A stretch of 5,620 nucleotides of DNA from Pelotomaculum sp. UBA1371 (GTDB taxonomy: Bacteria > Bacillota > Desulfotomaculia > Desulfotomaculales > Pelotomaculaceae): the NCBI GenBank assembly GCA_002305915.1, contig DBRJ01000007.1, positions 1-5,620 on the forward strand, written 5' to 3'. A program made the translations under genes and the position numbers. The notes below the pieces were generated by a model. The model did no database searches and had not been told where the DNA came from. It worked only from the letters and a program-made list of their open reading frames with translations. Of this stretch, positions 1-4,394 are shown piece by piece. How positions within the stretch are numbered: the first letter of the stretch is position 1; every line of letters starts with the position of its first letter.

Positions 1-1407
1 CATCTCCGGATCAAGTCCGGTACGGATATAGCGCTTTTAAACGGTCTGGCCAACGTTATCATTGCCGAGGGACTCTGGGACAAGGAATTTGTTCAGGAGC
101 GCACCGAGGACTTTGAAGCCTTTAAAGCATCTGTGGCCAAGTACACACCCGAATACGTGGAAGAAATTACAGGCGTTCCCGCCGAGACAATCAAAGAAGT
201 TGCCCGGGGCTACGCCAAAGCAAAATCGGCATCAATTCTCTACACCATGGGTCTCACCCAGCACGTCTGCGGCACCCACAACGTTTTCGCCGTGGCCAAC
301 CTGACCATGCTCTGCGGACAGATTGGTAAAGCGTCCAGCGGGGTTAACCCCCTGCGGGGCCAGAACAACGTCCAGGGCGCCTGCGATATGGGTGCGCTGC
401 CGGCTTTCTTCACGGCGTATCAACCTGTGGCGGCTGAAGCCAACCGGGCCAAGTTTGCCGCCGCCTGGGGTGTGGAAGAAGTTCCGGCCAAGCCCGGCCT
501 TACTGTTGGTGAGATCATAGAACAGGCCGGCGAGGCGATTAAAGCCATCTACATCATGGGAGAAAACCCGGTTCTGTCCGACCCGGACGCCGACCATGTG
601 ATTCATTCTTTAGAGTCCCTGGACTTCCTGGTGGTGCAGGACATTTTCCTGACTGAAACGGCCCAACTGGCCGACGTGGTCCTGCCTGCAGCCAGCTTTG
701 CCGAAAAGGACGGTACCTTCAGCAACACCGAGCGCCGTGTCCAGTTAGTACGCAAGGCCATTGAGCCCATTGGGCAGTCCAAACCCGATTACGAGATTAT
801 TTGTCTGATTGCTACGGCTATGGGCTATCCCATGAGTTATAATTCGGCCTCGGAAATCTTTGATGAAATGGCTAGGCTTACTCCGTCCTACGCCGGAATC
901 AGCTATGAGCGCCTGGAGCAGGGGAGCCTGCAATGGCCCTGCCCGACTCCCGACCATCCCGGGACCAAGTTCCTACATGTTGGTAAATTCGGCAGGGGCC
1001 TAGGCAAATTCCACCCGGTAGAGCATATACCGCCTGCTGAAATGCCTGATGAGGAGTACCCGTTCATTCTCAGCACAGGCCGCAGGAGATATCACTACCA
1101 TACCGGTACCATGACCCAGCGGACGGACGCCTTGGAAGTATTCTATCCAACGGAGTTCCTGGAGATAAATTGCGCTGATGCTGAGAAATTGGGCGTCTGC
1201 GACGGGGATATGTTGAAGGTTTCCTCCCGCCGCGGTACTGTGGAAATTGAAGCCAAGATTACTGACAAAGTCGTTCCGGGCATGGTCTTTACTTCATTCC
1301 AGTATCCGGATGTGCCTATTAACAAGTTGACCAACCCGGCCCGCTGTCCCATCGCCAAGATCCCCGAGTACAAGGTCTGCGCGGTGAAGGTCGAGAAGGC
1401 AGGCTAA
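1..1407 (+). CDS. fdhA: Formate dehydrogenase catalytic (alpha) subunit, 5'-truncated by the window edge
   Basis: The frame is open from base 1 (codons His-Leu-Arg-Ile) to TAA at 1405-1407, giving 468 residues. The real start lies upstream, and the GTG at 133 is internal. It is a molybdopterin oxidoreductase of the formate dehydrogenase family, which interconverts formate and CO2. Around residues 112-130 the segment GVNPLRGQNNVQGACDMG matches the block that in E. coli FDH-H carries the active-site arginine; here that residue is Arg119. The segment TFSNTERRVQ (about 239-248) is typical of NAD- or ferredoxin-linked clostridial FdhA rather than FDH-H. The molybdopterin dinucleotide-binding domain runs from about residue 352 to the end, with YHYHTGTMTQR and a terminal PEYKVCAVKVEK. 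The N-terminal 4Fe-4S domain and the Cys/Sec ligand lie outside the window, so whether this is a selenoprotein cannot be judged. No in-frame TGA is present. Family assignment is firm; electron acceptor is not determinable. Confidence 0.94.
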   Translation, partial: HLRIKSGTDIALLNGLANVIIAEGLWDKEFVQERTEDFEAFKASVAKYTPEYVEEITGVPAETIKEVARGYAKAKSASILYTMGLTQHVCGTHNVFAVANLTMLCGQIGKASSGVNPLRGQNNVQGACDMGALPAFFTAYQPVAAEANRAKFAAAWGVEEVPAKPGLTVGEIIEQAGEAIKAIYIMGENPVLSDPDADHVIHSLESLDFLVVQDIFLTETAQLADVVLPAASFAEKDGTFSNTERRVQLVRKAIEPIGQSKPDYEIICLIATAMGYPMSYNSASEIFDEMARLTPSYAGISYERLEQGSLQWPCPTPDHPGTKFLHVGKFGRGLGKFHPVEHIPPAEMPDEEYPFILSTGRRRYHYHTGTMTQRTDALEVFYPTEFLEINCADAEKLGVCDGDMLKVSSRRGTVEIEAKITDKVVPGMVFTSFQYPDVPINKLTNPARCPIAKIPEYKVCAVKVEKAG

Positions 1408-1464
1408 ACGGGAGTACAGTATTTTGAATCAGTGCATTTAAGAATCCTTGCTATGACTTGCGTA

Positions 1465-1500
1465 GCATTGCCCGGTTGAAAAGCCGGGCAATGCTTCTTG
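1465..1500 (+). terminator. Hairpin terminator candidate after fdhA
   Basis: A perfect 11-bp inverted repeat (1465-1475, GCATTGCCCGG, with 1484-1494) encloses an 8-base loop TTGAAAAG. It sits 57 bp after the fdhA stop. The tail after the stem is TTCTTG, so the U-tract is poor. The stem is strong enough for an intrinsic terminator, but the tail makes it suboptimal. A group II intron-like sequence begins directly after it, and insertion there may have displaced an original T-run. Confidence 0.62.
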
Positions 1501-1700
1501 GCGTTCGTCCGGCTTGCTACAGCGCCGGGTGATGAAAGAAACCCCGGTATTAACTGGCGGTAAAACAACTCACAGGCGAAGTGGCGGGTCAGAAGGAAAC
1601 CGCAGGGAGAGCTGGGAGCAAAGTTCAAGTGAAAGGGTGGCAATTAGCCGGCACTAAGGATTTGGGGTCTGGATGAATGTAGCGGCTTTAGTAGAGATCC
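1501..1700 (+). mobile_element. Possible group IIC intron remnant (domain I-like RNA)
   Basis: No protein is supported here. Recalled from memory, the order of short blocks resembles domain I of group IIC introns such as the Oceanobacillus iheyensis intron. A 5' segment with TCCGGC is followed by GGGTGA plus a CCCC partner (hairpin 1525-1530/1541-1547 with one bulge). Then come a GAAGGAA block (about 1592), a GTTCA block (about 1623), and CTAAGG followed by CTGGATGAATG (about 1655-1679). Bases 1611-1615 (GCTGG) can pair with 1648-1652 (CCGGC). Group IIC introns are known to insert just downstream of terminator hairpins, and this segment begins 6 bases after one. Against it: no reverse transcriptase, no domain V hairpin and no clear 3' end are seen, and no alignment was computed. 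If correct it is a truncated, inactive copy. Confidence 0.38.
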
Positions 1701-1767
1701 TGTATAATGTAAACAGGAAACACTCCTTGAGTTTTTACGCCGGGCCTTAGCAAGGAAGTCCTGCATA

Positions 1768-1983
1768 ATGGAATTGGGTAACTTAGAAAATTTCACAGAC
1801 CGCTACGCCCAAAACCTTAACGTAAAAATCCTGAAAAATGGGATAGACAACCCGGGCAGTGGGGGAAGAATGACCTGGATGTCGGATACCTGGCTTGATC
1901 ATAATAATACAGAGTATACCCGAATATACCCGGTTCATTTTTCCGCCTATACAACCTGGTTAGGCATGGACAATTACCTTTGA
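1768..1983 (+). CDS. Hypothetical small protein, doubtful
   Basis: This is a 71-residue frame that I do not recognise. ATG 1768 is preceded by AAGGAAG at 1752-1758, nine bases before the start, which is loosely acceptable as a ribosome binding site. The frame is actually open from 1708 without a start, so the visible piece could be the tail of a decayed gene. The product is polar, with four Trp and several Tyr in its C-terminal half (RMTWMSDTWLDHNN...AYTTWLGMDNYL). No signal peptide, membrane segment, cysteine or metal motif is seen. Third-position GC is about one half, similar to the genome, so codon use neither supports nor excludes coding. Chance open frame, gene relic and real small protein are all possible. 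Bases 1984-2056 that follow hold nothing I can identify. Confidence 0.22.
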   Translation: MELGNLENFTDRYAQNLNVKILKNGIDNPGSGGRMTWMSDTWLDHNNTEYTRIYPVHFSAYTTWLGMDNYL

Positions 1984-2056
1984 TTGCGTTTTGTTATCTG
2001 TATCTTTTAGAACAGGCCGTGGCTGTTGTTGAAAAAAACCAGAGGGAGGTGTAAAG

Positions 2057-2248
2057 CCCGGTTTCTTGGCAGTTAGAATCAGAGATAATTGCCGGGATTG
2101 GGTATAACCTTCGCTTAATAATAGTACTACAGGAGTATGGCGAGGTTAGGTGCCTTTGCGGCTCAGAAAGGAACCTGAGCGGTGGGTAAGATCCTTTCCG
2201 GCAGAAACGGCCCTATGGACCAGGCGGTGAGTCAAAAAAGGCGCTGCC
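2057..2248 (+). ncRNA. Candidate structured RNA / 5' leader upstream of mobB
   Basis: No open frame of interest covers this stretch, yet it contains a chain of stable helices. Bases 2068-2074 pair with 2087-2093 (one G-U). Bases 2105-2114 (TAACCTTCGC) pair with 2140-2148 (GCGAGGTTA) through nine pairs and one bulged T. Bases 2150-2157 (GTGCCTTT) pair with 2237-2244 (AAAGGCGC, one G-U), closing a multibranch region. Inside it GCTCAG 2161-2166 pairs perfectly with CTGAGC 2175-2180, and the loop AAAGGA can pair with TCCTTT 2192-2197 as a pseudoknot. Alternative pairing of 2200-2204 (GGCAG) with 2244-2248 (CTGCC) is mutually exclusive with the closing helix at its end. The position before a molybdenum-cofactor gene suggests a cis-regulatory RNA, but I could not match the known Moco riboswitch consensus or any other class. 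Helices are read by eye; no folding energies were computed. Confidence 0.38.
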
Positions 2249-2311
2249 AGGAAGATGCAGGTGCTATAGATCTGGCTTGCAGGGCTGAAATCTGTGATAC
2301 TGCCTCTACGT

Positions 2312-2370
2312 TGAACAACGGGTGAATAACTCCAGTAAACAATATTTGTTCAGTTTAGAAACCAGGTTTC
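2312..2370 (+). promoter_or_regulatory. Nested dyads immediately upstream of mobB
   Basis: Three symmetric elements fall within 60 bases of the mobB start. TGAACAA (2312-2318) is complementary to TTGTTCA (2346-2352) and could form a 7-bp hairpin. AACAA-TAT-TTGTT (2338-2350) is a compact dyad that competes for the same bases. GAAACC-A-GGTTTC (2358-2370) is a perfect palindrome ending one base before the ATG. The last overlaps the only Shine-Dalgarno-like bases (AGG, 2364-2366), so a protein bound there, or a hairpin, would affect initiation. The elements could be operator sites or leader hairpins; neither is proven. Confidence 0.33.
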
Positions 2371-2371
2371 C

Positions 2372-2878
2372 ATGCGAAAAGATATACCTATACTTGGCCT
2401 GGCCGGTTATTCCGGCTCCGGAAAAACAACCTTTTTGGAGAAGTTGATTGCTGAATTAAAGAGGCGCGGCTACAGGGTGGGCGTGATTAAGCACACCCAC
2501 CACCAGGTGGAATTTGATCAGCCGGGCAAGGACACCTGGCGGCACGTCCGGGCCGGAGCTGATGTTGTAGCCCTGGCTTCGCCGAAAGGCGTCTTTCTAG
2601 CCAAAAAATTGGATTCCAGCCCCACCCCTGAAGATGTCCTGGCGCTTGTTGGTGATGTTGACCTGATCCTGATCGAGGGATACAAAAGGGGACGTTGGCC
2701 CAAGCTGGAATTTTACCGGAGCGGCATGAAGGAACGGGTGCAAGTTCCCAAAGATGAGCTGTTAGGTATAGTCAGTGACATTCCTTCCAGTCAGCCTGCC
2801 TTGCCGCATTTCTTGCCGGAGGATATAACCGGCGCAGCCGGTTTTATTGAAAGTGTCCTGCTAGATAAAAAACAATAA
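2372..2878 (+). CDS. mobB: Molybdopterin-guanine dinucleotide biosynthesis adapter protein MobB
   Basis: This 168-residue protein is the usual length for stand-alone MobB, a P-loop GTP-binding protein. It assists MobA in converting Mo-molybdopterin to the guanine dinucleotide form in the cytoplasm. The Walker A motif GYSGSGKTT spans residues 12-20. It is followed by the MobB-typical VGVIKHTHH (36-44), DTWRHVRAGAD (54-64) and the Walker B-like strand DLILIEGYKRGRWPKLEFYR (97-116). ATG 2372 is chosen because the conserved first strand begins five residues later. The ribosome binding site is poor (only AGG, 2364-2366), so translation may be weak or controlled. mobA is not seen nearby. fdhA upstream needs the cofactor this protein helps to make, but the 960-bp gap and hairpin between them argue against simple co-transcription. 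No clear terminator follows; 2879-3036 holds only short weak hairpins such as CCGC 2950-2953/GCGG 2963-2966. Confidence 0.95.
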   Translation: MRKDIPILGLAGYSGSGKTTFLEKLIAELKRRGYRVGVIKHTHHQVEFDQPGKDTWRHVRAGADVVALASPKGVFLAKKLDSSPTPEDVLALVGDVDLILIEGYKRGRWPKLEFYRSGMKERVQVPKDELLGIVSDIPSSQPALPHFLPEDITGAAGFIESVLLDKKQ

Positions 2879-3036
2879 GATAAACCGGCTTTTCTCAGCC
2901 CCGGGAATTACTTTGGGGGTAGCTACGGAAATATTATGGACAACTCCTGCCGCTACTAAATTGCGGGAACTATGTTTGTGTAAAAAATTCTTTGTGGTTA
3001 ACCCCTCCTTCAAAGACGAAATACTAAAAATAAGCT

Positions 3037-3075
3037 AAAAATAAAAGCCCGCATCCATTTTCCCCGGATACGGGC
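3037..3075 (-). terminator. Intrinsic terminator of the siroheme protein gene
   Basis: Read on the minus strand, GCCCGTATCC (3075-3066) pairs with GGATGCGGGC (3056-3047) with a single mismatch around a 9-base loop. It is followed at once by TTTTATTTTT (3046-3037). This is a textbook rho-independent terminator 23 bp beyond the minus-strand stop codon. The A-rich run on the plus-strand side of the stem may let it act partly against read-through from mobB as well. Confidence 0.88.
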
Positions 3076-3098
3076 GCAGGCATTGATTACTAACATCT

Positions 3099-3722
3099 TT
3101 ATTTGAAAATTTCAACTCCCTGCTTTTCCACAACATGTGAAATGCGTTCCTTTCCTTTTGTAGCGGATAGATACTTTGCAATGATTTCTTCAACAAGTGC
3201 CGGAAGGTCTTCAGGTTTTACACCTTCTCTAATTAGTTGCCCTAAGACCTGTTTGCGGCCGCCCCTGCCGCCGACATAAACCTTGTAACCTGAAGGTGTT
3301 CCTACAAAGCCTATATCATTACTCTGGCTTTCCATGCAGTTCCTGGGACAGCCGCTTACAGCAATTTTAAGGGCAGCCGGCATACTCCGGCCGGCAAAGA
3401 TCTTGTCCAGGGCCAGCGCGTCCTGCAAGCCGTCCTGCGCCGAGTATCTACAGAGACTTCCTGCGCAGCCCTTTACATTGCGTATGGTTTTTCCACCAGG
3501 ACCTATGCTTAAACCCACCTCTGCCAGGCCGTCCCTGACAGCCTGTACTTGATCAGCGCCCGTCAGGATGACGATTCGCTGTCCCGTAGTAAATTTAGCC
3601 AACCCGGCGCCCTGTTTGACCAGTTCGGCAATTTTAGCCAACTGTTCACCTGTAACCAGGCCGGCTGGTGTAGCTACCGCCACAGCCGTTGTCCCGTTTG
3701 TCTGTTTAATTACGCAATCCAT
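3099..3722 (-). CDS. Small nitrite/sulfite reductase-like protein (single ferredoxin-like + siroheme/4Fe-4S unit)
   Basis: The product has 207 residues from ATG 3722. A TTG directly before it (3725) would add one residue, but AAGGAGG (3737-3731) is spaced eight bases from the ATG and only five from the TTG. Residues about 10-70 resemble the nitrite/sulfite reductase ferredoxin-like half-domain (GLVTGEQL...AKFTTGQRIVILTG). Residues about 80-190 resemble the siroheme/4Fe-4S domain. Four cysteines suit a cluster: Cys86 and Cys91 in GCAGSLCRYS, and Cys125 and Cys129 in SGCPRNCMES. Spacing is Cx4C rather than the more usual Cx5C of sulfite reductases, followed by the standard Cx3C. A glycine-rich VGGRGGRK lies at about 151-158. 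Full assimilatory enzymes have two such units and 500-600 residues, and DsrA/DsrB about 400, so this is a single-unit protein of the dissimilatory sulfite reductase-related type. Substrate is unknown. It is a monocistronic gene, convergent with mobB and divergent from the alcohol dehydrogenase. Confidence 0.9.
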   Translation of the reverse strand: MDCVIKQTNGTTAVAVATPAGLVTGEQLAKIAELVKQGAGLAKFTTGQRIVILTGADQVQAVRDGLAEVGLSIGPGGKTIRNVKGCAGSLCRYSAQDGLQDALALDKIFAGRSMPAALKIAVSGCPRNCMESQSNDIGFVGTPSGYKVYVGGRGGRKQVLGQLIREGVKPEDLPALVEEIIAKYLSATKGKERISHVVEKQGVEIFK

Positions 3723-3730
3723 CAAATCAA

Positions 3731-3737
3731 CCTCCTT
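3731..3737 (-). promoter_or_regulatory. Ribosome binding site that decides the start of the siroheme protein
   Basis: On the minus strand this is AAGGAGG, a near-perfect Shine-Dalgarno sequence. Eight bases separate it from ATG 3722 and five from the adjacent TTG 3725. ATG with the optimal spacing is the preferred start. Confidence 0.85.
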
Positions 3738-3764
3738 ATATGTTTATTTTTAATGTCCAGTGCA

Positions 3765-3780
3765 TGCAATTAACTCTCCT
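3765..3780 (-). promoter_or_regulatory. Weak sigma-54 (-24/-12) promoter candidate for the siroheme protein
   Basis: The minus strand reads AGGAGAGTTAATTGCA. It has GG and GC separated by exactly ten bases, and the complete TTGCA of the -12 element. The -24 element keeps only GG of TGGCAC, so the match is partial. Transcription would begin near 3754, leaving a leader of about 32 bases that includes the AAGGAGG site, which is a sensible geometry. I see no convincing -35/-10 pair as an alternative. It could be chance. Confidence 0.28.
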
Positions 3781-3957
3781 GCAGATAGATTAGGAAAAAA
3801 GTGCATCTTAATTGTTATGCCTGGCTACCGGGCCTATCATGCGATGTTTTAGACCTAATGACCGGAGCGGGCGCAAATTGTTATCAGCCTGTTTGCTAAA
3901 ACAGGTTCTGTTAAAACCAGGATAATCCAATGCAGCACTTTTTTAGTATTGCTGTGG

Positions 3958-3980
3958 CCGGACCGGTACAGTTGACCGGT
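3958..3980. repeat. Triple CCGG cluster with GACCGGT direct repeat
   Basis: CCGG occurs at 3958-3961, 3963-3966 and 3976-3979. GACCGGT is repeated at 3961-3967 and 3974-3980, and because ACCGGT is itself palindromic the segment is both a direct and an inverted repeat. It lies about 275-300 bp upstream of the -24 element before the alcohol dehydrogenase, a distance at which enhancer-binding proteins can act. A binding role is inferred only. Confidence 0.35.
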
Positions 3981-4143
3981 TGAAGCAGGTTACTTTATAT
4001 TTACCTGATAAAAATTACAAAAGTCTTTCCATAGGCTGAAAATTTTCTTAAACAACCCTGCTTAGTAAATGACCAGGAACCTGTTGTAAGAATACTGCTC
4101 CTCGTGTTCCATTATCGAACTAATATTTTACTCAGTGGTTTAG

Positions 4144-4226
4144 CAGCCGGTTTTGCCTGATTAGTTTTACTCATCACCAGAGTTTTAAGGAGCAAACCCC
4201 GAATATCTTCCAGCCGGTTGTCCGGT
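4144..4226. repeat. CAGCCGGTT direct repeat pair
   Basis: The nonamer CAGCCGGTT is present at 4144-4152 and again at 4211-4219. The second copy extends into CCGG-TTGT-CCGG (4214-4225). These lie about 105 and 35 bp upstream of the sigma-54 type element and share the CCGGT core with the cluster near 3960. They could be sites for one regulator. No protein family can be assigned. Confidence 0.32.
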
Positions 4227-4254
4227 AAAAATGGTTGACTCTCATGTGTCGATA

Positions 4255-4270
4255 TGGAACAATTATTGCA
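4255..4270 (+). promoter_or_regulatory. Sigma-54 (-24/-12) promoter candidate for the alcohol dehydrogenase
   Basis: TGGAACAATTATTGCA matches the RpoN consensus TGGCAC-N5-TTGCA at ten of the eleven specified positions; the only difference is A for C at the fourth base. The invariant GG (4256-4257) and GC (4268-4269) are separated by exactly ten bases. Transcription would start near 4281, leaving a leader of about 115 bases before the gene. Sigma-54 activators are known next to iron alcohol dehydrogenases in some Firmicutes, but no activator gene is in this window. A sigma-A type TTGACT-N17-AACAAT pair overlaps it. Confidence 0.55.
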
Positions 4271-4320
4271 TGGGGTATATCAGTAAAGAACAAATCAAGC
4301 TGTAGAGGTTTCATTATCTA

Positions 4321-4382
4321 AATACTCTTCAGGTCAAAAAATGAATTACAATAAATAAAGGTTTATTGGTGCCTGAAGTATT
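4321..4382 (+). promoter_or_regulatory. Nested hairpin in the alcohol dehydrogenase leader
   Basis: AATA (4321-4324) plus CTTCAGG (4327-4333) are complementary to CCTGAAG (4372-4378) plus TATT (4379-4382), 11 pairs with a two-base bulge. Within the loop CAATAAA (4349-4355) pairs perfectly with TTTATTG (4362-4368) around TAAAGG. The outer stem ends four bases before the GGGGG ribosome binding site, so folding, or a protein bound to the dyad, could affect expression. There is no U-tract, so it is not a terminator. Confidence 0.42.
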
Positions 4383-4394
4383 AAACGGGGGAAT

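Larger units (their letters stand above)
3781..4254. other. Gene-free divergent spacer with several hairpins
   Basis: No frame with coding character is found on either strand between the two divergent genes. Visible structure: CCTGTTT 3888-3894 pairs with AAACAGG 3899-3905 around GCTA. An overlapping alternative pairs AACAG 3900-3904 with CTGTT 3908-3912. CAGGT pairs with ACCTG across 3986-4007 (5-bp stem). TTGACT (4235-4240) with AACAAT 17 bases later (4258-4263) is a possible housekeeping promoter overlapping the sigma-54 element. The rest is AT-rich with no recognisable tRNA or riboswitch. Such length is larger than needed for two simple promoters and would fit enhancer sites. Confidence 0.5.

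Noticed and set aside
232..606. 124-codon minus-strand frame inside fdhA
   Set aside because: Antisense shadow of a strongly conserved coding region.
1..1407. Selenocysteine or SECIS in fdhA
   Set aside because: No in-frame TGA is present in the visible part, and the active-site Cys/Sec codon lies upstream of the window.
1404..1643. 79-codon minus-strand frame
   Set aside because: It runs straight through the fdhA terminator hairpin and the intron-like segment, has no ribosome binding site and no recognisable product.
1605..1655. T-box leader resemblance (AGGGAGAGCTGG ... AGGGTGG)
   Set aside because: The T-box core needs AGGGTGGNACCGCG, a terminator and a downstream amino-acid gene; the match breaks after GGGTGG and the spacing between the two blocks is far too short.
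1690..1770. CCTGYATAATG repeated at about 1699 and 1760 as promoter -10 elements
   Set aside because: TATAAT is present only once, no matching -35 box lies 16-18 bases upstream, and no convincing gene follows.
2149..2262. Cobalamin riboswitch resemblance (GGTGCC, AAAGGAA, GCCAGGA)
   Set aside because: The conserved GCCACTG core is missing and the 5' GGTGCC is not complementary to the 3' GCAGGTGC, so the closing helix cannot form; mobB is also an unusual target.
3334..3773. Plus-strand frames of 61-74 codons opposite the siroheme protein
   Set aside because: Antisense shadows; the minus-strand gene has a perfect ribosome binding site, conserved motifs and its own terminator.
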